A stretch of 64,000 nt of DNA from Tautonia sp040717455 (lineage in GTDB: Bacteria > Planctomycetota > Planctomycetia > Isosphaerales > Isosphaeraceae). The stretch's first letter is position 1. Every line of letters begins with the position of its first letter. Under the pieces are notes generated by a model, which worked only from the letters and a program-made list of their open reading frames with translations, was not told the origin of the DNA and did no database searches. A program made the translations under genes and the position numbers. The stretch spans positions 62,001 through 126,000 of the forward strand of contig NZ_JBFEFH010000010.1 in NCBI RefSeq assembly GCF_040717455.1, given 5' to 3'. This document shows positions 1-13,546 of the stretch, piece after piece.

Positions 1-211
1 TCGGGTTCGGGTCGTGCGAGGCCCTCGTCTGCGAGGTGACGGCATAGCCGACCATCACCCCCAGGTTCGGCGTCAGGCTCCGAATCCGGTGCGGCAGGTA
101 GCCGACGTGCCTCGGGCGGACATTGAAGACCTCGATGGCGTTGGAGATCGTCGGCGTGTTGTAGGCCCTGAGCCGCTCGATGGCCTCAGGGTTCAGGCAG
201 GTGTAGGACAT
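1..211 (-). CDS. RraA-family protein, N-terminal part only
   Basis: The frame starts at ATG 209-211 and runs off the left edge, leaving about 70 residues. The visible start reads MSYTCLNPEAIERLRAYNTP, followed by TISNAIEVF and, further on, LGVMVGYAVT. This matches the opening of RraA-like proteins (the RNase E inhibitor / HMG aldolase / 'demethylmenaquinone methyltransferase-like' family), where a T-x-x-[SN]-[DN]-A helix precedes a glycine-rich GxAxT segment. The active-site part lies outside the window, so aldolase or decarboxylase activity cannot be judged. Planctomycetes often encode RraA-like proteins in sugar-acid catabolism; that role here is inference. Confidence 0.75.
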   Translation of the reverse strand, partial: MSYTCLNPEAIERLRAYNTPTISNAIEVFNVRPRHVGYLPHRIRSLTPNLGVMVGYAVTSQTRASHDPNP

Positions 212-491
212 CGGTGGGGCGTACTCCCTCGGGGCAGGATTTCGGCCGGGATTCGGGTCGATTGCGGCAGTCTAGCACCCCGGCCCGTCCAGAGCCAGCC
301 GCACGGCTTCGGCCAGGCCCGCCAGGGGGTTTGACCTGGCATCTCAACGCCGTGAGGCAGCCTCACACGCGGCGCGAGGGAAACCGCGGCCTCCGTCCCC
401 CTCCCTTTCCTCTCTTTATTTTGAATTTCTCTTCTCCGCGTTTCTGCGCGCGGTCCCCTCCCCCCATCGACCCGCCCTACCGTCGGTCGAA

Positions 492-815
492 TCAGGCCCC
501 CTGGGAATCGAGCACGGCGGGCGGCTCCCCCTCGCCCCGCGTCCAGGGCTTCGCCGGCCCCGATCGCCAGGCGAAGCCCCCGAGCGGGAGATCGGCCAGT
601 TCGATCAGGCTCGGGTCGAACTGCGCCATCTCTCCCAGCGAGACGACCCGGGCGTCCTCCTCGAAGACGTGCTCGCCGTCGAGGAACTGCCAGGCCCCGT
701 CATCGTCGTCGTGCGTGACGAGCAGGACGGGGGCCTCGCCGTCGAGGATGCGGTCGATCGTAAAGACGGCCGTCTCGGGAGGATCGGCGAAGGGCCATTG
801 CGTGTCGGCTGTCAT
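492..815 (-). CDS. Small conserved hypothetical protein
   Basis: About 107 residues from ATG 813-815 (MTADTQWPFADPPE). An upstream in-frame extension exists but looks like non-coding shadow. The protein is acidic, has no signal peptide or membrane segment, and has a central VLLVTHDDDDGAWQFLDGEH stretch followed by EEDARVVSLGEM. I recall similar small proteins with the 'LLVTHD-DDGxWQFLxG' core in many bacteria, without a known function. No Shine-Dalgarno sequence is obvious. It stands alone between the partial RraA gene (same strand) and a possible rightward small gene. The function is not recognised. Confidence 0.7.
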   Translation of the reverse strand: MTADTQWPFADPPETAVFTIDRILDGEAPVLLVTHDDDDGAWQFLDGEHVFEEDARVVSLGEMAQFDPSLIELADLPLGGFAWRSGPAKPWTRGEGEPPAVLDSQGA

Positions 816-986
816 GTCCGAAATCACCGGGACGAGGGGTGGGGAACGTCGCGCAGGCTCGGGCGCGATCAGCCAGTCTGTCCGGAAGAACCGGGAGCCC
901 AACGATTCTCCCGAACAGTTTCGACTGGCCAAGGCTGGACCACAAGGCTACGATTCAAGAGGAAGTTCATTCGCTCTTCACACGGA

Positions 987-1199
987 ATGAGTCTCGTGAA
1001 CGCCGAAGCCATCAGTCCCGAGGAGCAGATTCGCCGCGTCGCGCGGGTCCTGCTCTCGATGTCGAACCCGCCCGCGGCGGGCGAATCTCCGGCGACTCGC
1101 CCCGACCTGCGAGGCCTGATCGAGATGATCGAGCGGCACCTCGAAGGGGATTTGCCCCCCCTGCCCGCTCAACCCGCCGGCCCGTCGGCCCACGACTGA
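987..1199 (+). CDS. Possible small acidic hypothetical protein
   Basis: A 70-residue frame from ATG 987 (MSLVNAEAISPEEQ) with a helical IRRVARVLLSMS segment, LRGLIEMIERHLEG, and a proline-rich tail. The amino-acid pattern (amphipathic helices, then a Pro/Ala tail) looks more like a real protein than the overlapping frames. However, there is no clear ribosome binding site and no recognised family. It is convergent with mutS, 44 bp away. It should be treated as plausible only. Confidence 0.35.
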   Translation: MSLVNAEAISPEEQIRRVARVLLSMSNPPAAGESPATRPDLRGLIEMIERHLEGDLPPLPAQPAGPSAHD

Positions 1200-1243
1200 C
1201 CGCAGGCCGACCGCTCGGCACGGCTCGGCTCCCCCCGAATCCG

Positions 1244-3907
<2,664 letters not shown>

Positions 3908-4006
3908 AGCGATCCTCTCCGATCCGAAATCCGTTTCATCGAGCACAGGGTCCGCAGGTCGCCCCGATTCCCTTCGGGCCGGTCGCGCGACGGGCGAGGC
4001 GTCGCG

Positions 4007-4516
4007 TCACGAAGGCGGGGGCGGGATTAACGGCGGCACCGCCGGGGGCGGGGGCGGCGGCGGGGACGACCGGCCCGGGCCGCCCGCCGATCGGTCCGCG
4101 GCCATCGCCGCGCGGACCGCCTCGATCGCGGCGGCCTCGCTCGGATACGGATCCCAGGAGAACCGAGCGATCAGGCGAAACGACTCGGCGACCCACGGGA
4201 CCGCTTCACAGGTTTCCACCTCGCCCTGACGCTCGTCCCGCACCTGCCGGCGAAAGAGGATCAACGCCAGCAGGGCGCTCGAGGACAGGTGCTCGATCCC
4301 GGCCAGGTTCACCACCACCCCGGGCCCGGGCGGGAGCCGGGCCGCGAGGCCCTGCAGGCCGTCCTTGAAGGCCGCGATCACCCCCGATTCCACCAGGAAC
4401 CGGGCGCGACAGCGAACCACGACGACCCCGCCTCCAGCATCGTGCTCGGTGAGCAAGGGCCCATCGAGCGGGAGCGCGGAGTCTCCGGGAGACGGAGACG
4501 AGGACGGGGGGCTCAT
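4007..4516 (-). CDS. STAS-domain (anti-anti-sigma-like) protein with proline-rich tail
   Basis: About 169 residues from ATG 4516, which has GGAGG six bases upstream. The middle holds a STAS-like fold: VVVVRCRARFLVESGV, then PGVVVNLAGIEHLSSSALLAL, where the serine run matches the phosphorylatable serine region of SpoIIAA-type proteins. The C-terminus is PPPPPPPAVPPLIPPPPS, a polyproline tail. It lies just downstream of a second STAS gene on the same strand (4627-4986), so the two are probably co-transcribed and belong to a partner-switching pathway. No kinase or phosphatase partner is visible in the window. Confidence 0.8.
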   Translation of the reverse strand: MSPPSSSPSPGDSALPLDGPLLTEHDAGGGVVVVRCRARFLVESGVIAAFKDGLQGLAARLPPGPGVVVNLAGIEHLSSSALLALILFRRQVRDERQGEVETCEAVPWVAESFRLIARFSWDPYPSEAAAIEAVRAAMAADRSAGGPGRSSPPPPPPPAVPPLIPPPPS

Positions 4517-4560
4517 GGAGGCCCTCCGGCGGCCAGGGTCCGGATCGGATCGAAGCGCGA

Positions 4561-4626
4561 ATCGGGTCAACTCGGCTCGGTTCAGATCAGCTCAGCTCAG
4601 GTCGGGTCAGCCCGGGTCGGGTCAGC
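4561..4626. repeat. Short GGTCAGCTCA-like microrepeat cluster
   Basis: The space between the two STAS genes is filled with degenerate copies of a 5-10 bp unit: TCAACTCGGCTCGG, TCAGATCAGCTCAGCTCAGG, TCGGGTCAG twice, and TCAGCTCAG. It looks like slippage expansion of a GGTCAGCTCA motif. No hairpin or start-site role can be read from it. Confidence 0.6.
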
Positions 4627-4986
4627 TCAGAAGGAGTCGAGCGCCGACTGCTCGTCCTTGAAGATCGGGAACACCTGGTCGAGCCGGGTGATCTTGAAGA
4701 CCTCCAGCAAATCGGGGTGGATGCAGCAGAGCTTCAGCGTCCCCTTGGCGGCACCGACCTTCTTCTTCAACTGGATGAGTTTGCCCAGCGCGGCGCTGGA
4801 CAGGTACATCACGTTGTTGAAATTCAGCAGGAGCCGCGAATGCCCCTGGTCGTCGACGAGGCTGTAGAGCTGGTCGCCGACTTCCTGGATCACCTCGTCC
4901 TGGACGATCTTGTTGTCGGTGAAGCTGACCACGACCACGTCATCGATTGTCTCAAGCTGGAGTCGCTGGCGGGTACCTTGCGACAT
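4627..4986 (-). CDS. STAS-domain anti-sigma factor antagonist
   Basis: 119 residues, the typical size of a stand-alone SpoIIAA/RsbV-type protein. The sequence has the STAS order: VVVVSFTDNKIVQDEVIQEV, LLLNFNNVMYLSSAALGKL with the predicted phosphoserine in YLSSAALG, and a C-terminal HPDLLEVFKITRLDQVFPIF helix. These proteins bind anti-sigma kinases when unphosphorylated and so release a sigma factor or other effector. ATG 4986 has AGGAG eight bases upstream. It is the first gene of a leftward pair with the polyproline STAS gene; the kinase it serves is not in the window. Confidence 0.93.
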   Translation of the reverse strand: MSQGTRQRLQLETIDDVVVVSFTDNKIVQDEVIQEVGDQLYSLVDDQGHSRLLLNFNNVMYLSSAALGKLIQLKKKVGAAKGTLKLCCIHPDLLEVFKITRLDQVFPIFKDEQSALDSF

Positions 4987-5298
4987 GGGGCGAACTCCTG
5001 GAGGCCAGTGGGCGGGTAGGGTCTTCTCTCGAAATTCGAGGGCCGGCAGTCCGGGCTGCCGGCGACACCGCGTCGGTCAGTGAGTGCAGGATGGGCCGAT
5101 CGATCGGATCATCATCACCAGCAACCAGGCGGCCCCGATCTCAAGTGCCCGACTCCTTGAATTTCCAATCTACCCGAACGAAGAACCTTATTACCATAGC
5201 ATGGGATCGAATCAAATTCCCGGCCGTGGTGCCCCCAATTTCCTCGGACCGCCCATCGCGCCTCGGCCCTTCCCTCGTCCCGGAGCCTTTTTGTGCTG
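4987..5298. other. Gene-free divergent spacer
   Basis: About 310 bp between the leftward STAS gene and rightward sppA. It must carry promoters for both directions, but I could not pick a convincing -35/-10 pair. The stretch around 5155-5215 is less GC-rich than its surroundings, as expected for a promoter zone. Confidence 0.5.
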
Positions 5299-7119
5299 AT
5301 GAACCCCGCGCGATTCGCCTGGATCCTCGCCGTCTCCCTGCCGATCTCCCTCGCCCCCGCCCGGGCCGACGAGGACACCCAGGACGCCAAGACAGACGCC
5401 GCCCAGCCCGCCGAGGCCCCGAAGCCGGCCAGGGTCGTCGATTTCACCCTCAAGGGGTCGCTCGACGAGGCCCCCTCCCCCCTCGGCCTCGACGGCTCCC
5501 CCCTCGAAACGAACCTCTCGACCCTGCTCGACCGCATGGCCAAGGCCGCGGCCGACGACGAGGTGAAAGGGCTCATCCTCCGCTTCCGCGACCTCGGCGT
5601 CGGCCCCGGCAAGGCCAACGAGCTGCGCCGGGCGATCGCCGAATTCCGGGAGTCGGGCAAGCCGATCGTCGCCTTCCTCGAATCGGCCGGCAACGCCGAT
5701 TACTGGGTCGCCTCGGCCGCCGACCGCGTCGTCATGCCCGAGAGCGGCTCCTTGATGATCTCCGGCCTCTCGGCCGAGGTCACCTTCTTCAAGGGGCTCT
5801 TCGACAAGCTCGGCGTCGAGCCGGATTACCTCCAGGTCGGCGAGTACAAGGGGGCCGCCGAGCCCTACACCCGGACCGAGATGAGCCCCGAGTTCCGCGA
5901 GGAGCTGACCGAGGTCCTCTCCGACGAGTTCGACCTGCTCATCCAGGCCATCGCCGACGGCCGCAAACTCGAACCCGACGCCGTCCGCGAACTCATCAAC
6001 GACGGCCCCTACACCGCCGCCAAGGCCCGCGAGGTCGGCCTCATCGACGACCTCGCCTATCCCGACCAGGTCGAGGCGAACCTGGCCGAGGAACTCGGCG
6101 TCGAGGAGCTCGACCTGCTGACCAAGTACGGCCAGCCCGAGCCGGAGGATTATTCCGGCCTCAGCGGCTTCATGAAGCTCATGCAGGAGCTCTCGGGCGA
6201 GGGGAAGAAAAAGGCAAAGACCTCCGACCCGAAGATCGCCGTCATCTACGCCACCGGCGTCATCCAGTCGGGCAAATCCTCCCCCGGCTCGCTCCTGGGA
6301 GAGGCCGTGATGGGCTCCGACACCATCATCGAGCAGATCGAGAAGGCCGAGGAGGACGACTCGGTCAAGGCCATCGTCCTCCGCGTCGACTCCCCCGGCG
6401 GCAGCGCCCTGGCCAGCGACCTGATGTGGCGGGCGATCGTCGAGGCGAAGAAGCCGGTCGTCGCCAGCATGTCCGACACCGCCGCCTCGGGCGGCTACTA
6501 CATCAGCATGGGCTGCGACGCGATCTTCGCCGAGCCGGGCACCCTGACCGGGTCGATCGGCGTCGTCGGCGGCAAGTTCGCCCTCGGCGGCCTTTTGGAG
6601 AAAGTCGGCGTCTCGACCGACACCGTCACCGTCGGCGAGAACGGCGGCCTCTTCTCCCCCTTCTCCCGCTTCAGCCCCGAGCAGGAGAAGGCCGTCCGGG
6701 CGATGATGGAGGACACCTATCGCCAGTTCGTCTCGAAGGCCGCCGACGGCCGCGACACCGAGTACGAGGCCCTCGACAAGCTCGCCGGCGGCCGCATCTA
6801 CTCCGGTCGACGCGCCAAGGACCTCGGCCTCGTCGACGAGCTGGGCACCCTCGACGACGCCATCGCCCACGCCAAGCAACTGGCCGAGCTCGACCCCGAT
6901 CAGAAGGTCGAACGCCTCGCCCTGCCCGAGCCGAAGTCGATCCTCGAGTCCCTCTCCGAGAGCCTCGACGGCCTGGGCATCCAGTCCCCCCGGATCGGCC
7001 TCGAATCCGCCCTCCCCGAGCCGATCCGCGGCATGGCCCTCCGCGCCGAGCAGTTCCGCCGCCTCGTCGAACGCGAGCCGGCCGTCCTGATCCTGCCGTT
7101 CGAGGTCCGCATCCGTTAA
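5299..7119 (+). CDS. sppA: Signal peptide peptidase SppA, 67K type
   Basis: A membrane-anchored serine protease that degrades cleaved signal peptides and lipoprotein leader peptides. About 606 residues with two SppA repeats, the long form as in Escherichia coli. The N-terminus (MNPARFAWILAVSLPISLAPARA) is a signal peptide or anchor. The catalytic lysine is in VGEYKGAAEPYTR (Lys184, matching E. coli Lys209) and the nucleophile in DTAASGGYYIS (Ser397, matching Ser409), so the Ser-Lys dyad is intact. ATG 5299 is preferred over GTG 5293. The stop codon overlaps the stop of the convergent gene by 4 bp. Confidence 0.96.
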   Translation: MNPARFAWILAVSLPISLAPARADEDTQDAKTDAAQPAEAPKPARVVDFTLKGSLDEAPSPLGLDGSPLETNLSTLLDRMAKAAADDEVKGLILRFRDLGVGPGKANELRRAIAEFRESGKPIVAFLESAGNADYWVASAADRVVMPESGSLMISGLSAEVTFFKGLFDKLGVEPDYLQVGEYKGAAEPYTRTEMSPEFREELTEVLSDEFDLLIQAIADGRKLEPDAVRELINDGPYTAAKAREVGLIDDLAYPDQVEANLAEELGVEELDLLTKYGQPEPEDYSGLSGFMKLMQELSGEGKKKAKTSDPKIAVIYATGVIQSGKSSPGSLLGEAVMGSDTIIEQIEKAEEDDSVKAIVLRVDSPGGSALASDLMWRAIVEAKKPVVASMSDTAASGGYYISMGCDAIFAEPGTLTGSIGVVGGKFALGGLLEKVGVSTDTVTVGENGGLFSPFSRFSPEQEKAVRAMMEDTYRQFVSKAADGRDTEYEALDKLAGGRIYSGRRAKDLGLVDELGTLDDAIAHAKQLAELDPDQKVERLALPEPKSILESLSESLDGLGIQSPRIGLESALPEPIRGMALRAEQFRRLVEREPAVLILPFEVRIR

Positions 7120-8633
7120 CCGGGGAAGGCGTGAGCCGGCGGGATCGGAAAGGCCGGCGGGATCGGAGAGGCCGGCGAGAGGACCGGCCCGGCCGGCCGG
7201 GCCGGGGTCGCCGGGAGTTCCGGAATCCCCGCCCCCGGCCGATGGCTGGTGGCGGGGGGGACGGGGGTCCCCGGGATTCCGGGGAGGCTGACAGGCACCC
7301 CGCCGCCGGTGAATTCGTGCGGCACGTCGAGATACCGCCGGCCGTCCCAGAGCATCGAATAGCCGTCGCTGATCCGGTACGGGGTCCAACCCTCCAGGAC
7401 CGGGATCGCCCGGCCCTCCGCATCCGCGATCGGCTCGCCGAGTCGGGTCAAGGTCGAGGCGCCATCGGCCGACTCGACATAAAAGGATTCTTCCGCCCGG
7501 AGTTTGCCCGGAACCGTCGGCACGAACGAGCGGGCCTGCCCGAAGCGGACGAGGCCTTCGGGCAAGTCCCCGTCGGCGCGACGGGCATCGCCGAGGTCCA
7601 GGGCCGACCATTGGATCCGCCGGAACAGGGTGGGGTCGGGCCAGTCGGGCGGGCCCGTCACCGACCCGGCGTTGACGACCGTCACGTCCCGGTCGTCCGG
7701 CCGGAAGGCGACCCGATCGGGGGCCGAATAGATGGCCCGGTGCTCCACGGGATCAAGGCCGATCAGACCGTCGACCCTGACCTTCGACCCGGCGGCCAGC
7801 AGGCTGTTGGAATCGCCGTAGCACCGGACCATCCTGCCCGCGAAGACGACGCAATCGGTCGCAAAGCCGCCGACCTCGACCGCCCCCGTGGCCACGATCA
7901 GGCAAGACCTGGGGTACGACACCACGATGTCGCCATCGGCGATCAGGATCGACTCCCTCGCCTCCTGCACCCGCAACACCGCCGGGCCTCCCGGAATCTC
8001 GGGGGCCACCGCGACCTGGAGGGCTCGGGAGAGGACGCCGGCCGAGTCTTCCGAGGCCGCGGCGTCCGCGGGCATCGGCGTCACCTCGTCGAACCGGACC
8101 GGGAGCCGCAGCCCGGCCTCGCCGGTCGCCTCGCGGAATCGATCGACCAGGTCTTCGACGGCCGTCATGAGCAGCGGGTCGGGCCGGCCGGTCGCGATCC
8201 AGCCGCTCGATGCGGCGGTCCGCCGCGCCCCTTCCATCAACTCGGCCAGCCCGACGACCTCGCGAGGGGCCCGGGGGGCCTCGGCCTCGACGATCGGCAA
8301 CCCGACCACGGCCGGGGCCGTCACCGTCTCCGTCTCCGTCTCCATCTCCGTCTCCGCGATCGCGGACGCCTTGCCCCGCTCCAGGAGCATGACGAGCCAG
8401 GCCGGCGAGGACAGCAGCAGGCCGAGCAGCAGGCCAAGGCCGATCATCTGGGAGAGGGTCACCCCCTCGATCCACCCGATGCCCGGGCGATCCCCGGCCT
8501 GCTCCATGCGCGGTTTCGGCCCGCCGGCCGGGCCTTTTCCCGACTTCGCGTCGGTCTCTCGCCTGACCCGGACGTCCGCCGCGCCGAGATGAGGCGGGCC
8601 ATCGAGGTCATGATCGAACAGGGGACTGTCCAT
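7116..8633 (-). CDS. Hypothetical single-pass membrane protein
   Basis: 505 residues from ATG 8633, with GGGAGGA upstream. Residues 1-58 are hydrophilic, followed by one hydrophobic segment (MIGLGLLLGLLLSSPAWLVM), then a Thr/Glu repeat (ETEMETETETV) and a large extracytoplasmic region. That region includes ILIADGDIVVSYPRSCLIVA and neighbouring short beta-rich stretches, perhaps a polymer-forming or right-handed beta-helix fold (weak inference). The C-terminus is rich in Pro/Ala (PIPPAFPIPPAHAFPG). I do not recognise a family. It lies between sppA and the symporter gene; the latter is on the same strand 249 bp away. Confidence 0.75.
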   Translation of the reverse strand: MDSPLFDHDLDGPPHLGAADVRVRRETDAKSGKGPAGGPKPRMEQAGDRPGIGWIEGVTLSQMIGLGLLLGLLLSSPAWLVMLLERGKASAIAETEMETETETVTAPAVVGLPIVEAEAPRAPREVVGLAELMEGARRTAASSGWIATGRPDPLLMTAVEDLVDRFREATGEAGLRLPVRFDEVTPMPADAAASEDSAGVLSRALQVAVAPEIPGGPAVLRVQEARESILIADGDIVVSYPRSCLIVATGAVEVGGFATDCVVFAGRMVRCYGDSNSLLAAGSKVRVDGLIGLDPVEHRAIYSAPDRVAFRPDDRDVTVVNAGSVTGPPDWPDPTLFRRIQWSALDLGDARRADGDLPEGLVRFGQARSFVPTVPGKLRAEESFYVESADGASTLTRLGEPIADAEGRAIPVLEGWTPYRISDGYSMLWDGRRYLDVPHEFTGGGVPVSLPGIPGTPVPPATSHRPGAGIPELPATPARPAGPVLSPASPIPPAFPIPPAHAFPG

Positions 8634-8882
8634 GGGGCCATCCTCCCTGGGCCACCGCGTCGGCGCCGGCCCGAGTGGCCGGCGTCGCTCGCGACGCCCG
8701 CGTCCTGGTTCGTACCCCCCTGGCTCCCTCCCATGGTATCGCCGGTCCGGCGGGACAGACAGCGAGAAAAAAACCGAATCCTCGGGGCCACTCCTGACCG
8801 CACGATGCCCAAACGGAAGCGGCCTGGAGCCGAGGAACCACCGCGCGCCCGGGGGGCGATCGCCCCCCGGGCCGGACGAGGC

Positions 8883-11192
8883 TCAACCGGACATACCGGA
8901 CGAGTCGGGATGGCCGGAACCCCGCGGCGACTTCGCCTCTGGGAGATCGTCGCGGGGGTCGGGGTCCGTCTCGCTGTAGTCACCGCGGCGTTCTCCTTCG
9001 TCCTCGTCGGGCTTCGCGCCAACCTGCTGCTCGGCAGCCTCGCTGCGGTCGGGGTCCTCGGGGGGCGGCGATTTCGGCTCGGCAGAGGCCTCGGAGAACC
9101 CGAGCCAGTACCAGACGGGCATCAGGCCGAACCCCAAGAGCAGGCAGAAGCCGAGCCAGGTCGGCCGGTGGGGCCACCAGGTCGGCGGCGGGCTGCCGCA
9201 GATCAACGAGCCGATCCCCACGAGCATCGAGAAGATCGACAGGGCCGCGGCGACCACCGCGCCGATCCCCCGGTACAGCCGGTGCCGATCGTCCCGCGCA
9301 CTGCCGCCGTTCTCCTCGGCGATCGGCCCCCAGAAGCCCGGCGGCCGGGTGCGGCGGTAGAATTCGCCGAGGCTCTCCTTCGACTCAGGCCCGACATACA
9401 GCGCCACGCCGACCCCGACGCCCGAGGCCGCGACCGCCATGATGAGCATCCGCACGGCCTCGATCCAGACGTCCAGATCCGGGTCGTCCGTGCGGACCAA
9501 GAGCAGCAGCGGCGCGGTCAGGGCGAGCGAGGCGACCGTGGCGGCGATCTCCCCCCAGGCGTTGACCCGCCACCAGACCCACCGAAGCAGGAGCAACGGC
9601 CCGATCCCCGCCCCGAGCAGGAGGCTGGCCTGCCAGGCGTCGCGGATCGAAGGCATCTGGGTCATGATCACCAGCGCGATGAGCAGGATCGCCACGTTCG
9701 AGCCCCGGGCCACCCAGACCAGCTCCCTCGGCTCCGGGTCGCGCCGGAAGAGGCGACGGCTGAGGAACCGCTTGTACAAATCGTTCGTCCAGTACGACGA
9801 CCCCCAGTTCAAGTGCGTGTCCACCGTCGAGGCCAAAGCGGCCAGCATCCCGGTGAGCATCAGGCCGAGCAGCCCGACGGGGAGCATCTGCTTGAACCCT
9901 TCCACATAGGCGAATTCGCGATCCTCCTTGATCCGTTCCCGGGCGTAATCCTCACCGTCCAACTGCCGGGCGGCGGCCTCCTTCGGCTCGGGGACGGGGC
10001 CGAGCTCGGGCTCGTCGCGACCGGCCTCGGCATCGTGCTGCGGATTCACGGCCTCGGCCCGATCATCGACCACCGCCTCGACGCCCCCGGGCTGAAGCGC
10101 CCCGGCCCCCCCCCCTTGCTCCAGGTCGGTCGGCAGGATCAGCATCAGGCCGAGGCCGATCGGCAGCCAGAGCAGGCTGCGCACGAAGATCTGGACCGTC
10201 GTCAAGGTCAGGGCGGCGACGCGGGCGTCCCTCGGCGACCGGCAGGCCATGGTCCGCTGGGCGAGGTAGCCGGTGCCGTCAGCATTGATCTGGAAGAACC
10301 ACTGCGTCGCATACACGACCAGCAGGGCCATGCTCGCCTCGCGCGCCCTGGAGGGGGTGAACGCCAGGATCTCGCCGGCCGAGATCCCCCCCGGCCCCAG
10401 CCCCCCGCCGAACTTCTCCTGGATGCCCGACTGGAGCGCCCCCAGCCCGCCGACCTCGCGGATCACCATGAACGCGAACGCCGCCGTGGCCACCAGCGCC
10501 AGGCCGAGCTGTACGGCGTCGGTCGCCACCACGCTCCGCAGGCCCCCCGTGGCCGAGTAGCCGAGCGTCACCAGCAAAATCGCCAGTATCGACAGCAGAT
10601 TATTCGCCGATCGGATGTAGAGCTCCGGATCCCCCGGGTGGAGCGTGCTCAAATCCAGTTGCAGCCACTCCATGAGCCACACGACCGGGTCGAACAGCAG
10701 CGCCGGCAGCCACTCATTCCAGGTCAGGAACGGCTCGGCGATCCGGGTCGAGGCCAGCAGGACCATCGCCAGCACGGTGCAGTTGAAAATCGTGCCGAAG
10801 TAGATCGCCTTGAACCCCCGCAACGCGGCGGCCGGTTTCTTCCCGTACCGCAGCTCGGTCAGCTCGGCGTCGGTGATCACCCCCGCCCGCTGCCAGCTCC
10901 CAGCCAAAATAAACCCGAGGACCAGGAACGCGACCCCGTAGATCCACAGCCTCCAGAGCGAGAAGATCCCCGAGACCGCGATCATCCCCGCCACCAGCAG
11001 CGGCGTGTCGGCCGCGAACTGCGTGGCCGCCATGCTCAACCCCGCCTTCCAGCCGGGCAGGGTCCGGCCGGCCAGGAAGTACTCCTCCACATTCTTCGAC
11101 GCGACCGACTTCGACTGGATGCCGTTGCGTATCGCGTACACGATAAAAAGAATGATGATCGAATAATCGACCCAGTGTACCGTTCCCTGCAT
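8883..11192 (-). CDS. Sodium:solute symporter (SSS family) with large soluble insert
   Basis: About 769 residues starting at ATG 11192 (MQGTVHWVDYSIIILFIVYA). The SSS pattern is clear: many membrane helices, NVEEYFLAGRTLPGWKAGLS near the start, SATGGLRSVVATDAVQL, and ALASTVDTHLNWGSSYWTND, where the family has its ASTxDTxL motif. Such proteins import sugars, amino acids or organic acids with Na+; the substrate cannot be read here. Unusually, about 65 charged residues (around 355-420) split the membrane core, and a long acidic tail follows the last helix. It is longer than typical SSS members. Downstream of leftward acs, but separated by a hairpin. Confidence 0.9.
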   Translation of the reverse strand: MQGTVHWVDYSIIILFIVYAIRNGIQSKSVASKNVEEYFLAGRTLPGWKAGLSMAATQFAADTPLLVAGMIAVSGIFSLWRLWIYGVAFLVLGFILAGSWQRAGVITDAELTELRYGKKPAAALRGFKAIYFGTIFNCTVLAMVLLASTRIAEPFLTWNEWLPALLFDPVVWLMEWLQLDLSTLHPGDPELYIRSANNLLSILAILLVTLGYSATGGLRSVVATDAVQLGLALVATAAFAFMVIREVGGLGALQSGIQEKFGGGLGPGGISAGEILAFTPSRAREASMALLVVYATQWFFQINADGTGYLAQRTMACRSPRDARVAALTLTTVQIFVRSLLWLPIGLGLMLILPTDLEQGGGAGALQPGGVEAVVDDRAEAVNPQHDAEAGRDEPELGPVPEPKEAAARQLDGEDYARERIKEDREFAYVEGFKQMLPVGLLGLMLTGMLAALASTVDTHLNWGSSYWTNDLYKRFLSRRLFRRDPEPRELVWVARGSNVAILLIALVIMTQMPSIRDAWQASLLLGAGIGPLLLLRWVWWRVNAWGEIAATVASLALTAPLLLLVRTDDPDLDVWIEAVRMLIMAVAASGVGVGVALYVGPESKESLGEFYRRTRPPGFWGPIAEENGGSARDDRHRLYRGIGAVVAAALSIFSMLVGIGSLICGSPPPTWWPHRPTWLGFCLLLGFGLMPVWYWLGFSEASAEPKSPPPEDPDRSEAAEQQVGAKPDEDEGERRGDYSETDPDPRDDLPEAKSPRGSGHPDSSGMSG

Positions 11193-11578
11193 GATGATCG
11201 GCTCCGGCGTGGCTCGAAGGGCCACCGTACGGCGGCGCGCGCGACCTGGACTCCGATCGGCTCGGGCCGACGGGATCGCGGGCAAATCCAGGCACGTCTT
11301 CAACCCTTCCTCCACGCCAACCGCAGAGCGCCGGGAGACGAAACACCTGGCTTCTGATGACAGACCGCATCAGGCGTCGAGCTTACAGCACCCCCTTTTG
11401 AAGAAGCCCGCGCACGCAAGCTCGACCGATCCCTCGTTGAGCAAACATCATACCGCTTCTTCGGGTCATCATCACAGGAACGCAAACGAGCCACTCGCAT
11501 GGTGATGCGAGTGGCTCGTCATGTCCACCGTTGCCCAGGGTCAACGGCTCAGGCCCGATGCCCGGCCGTTGCCGCCGC
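11193..11578. other. Gene-free spacer between acs and the symporter
   Basis: About 385 bp without a credible gene. It contains the perfect hairpin annotated separately at 11486-11519 and presumably the promoter of the leftward symporter gene. A less GC-rich patch around 11380-11480 is the likely place, but no exact promoter is called. Confidence 0.5.
11486..11519 (-). terminator. Perfect 15-bp hairpin after acs
   Basis: ACGAGCCACTCGCAT, a 4-nt loop (GGTG), and its exact reverse complement. Read leftward, the stem is followed by TTTGCG, a short U-tract, so it most likely terminates the acs transcript before the symporter gene. Confidence 0.8.

Positions 11579-13546
<1,968 letters not shown>

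Noticed and set aside
4947..11357. A 2136-residue rightward open frame spanning sppA, the membrane protein and the symporter
   Set aside because: Its translation is low-complexity Arg/Pro/Gly-rich and crosses well-supported genes in other frames; it is a GC-bias artefact.
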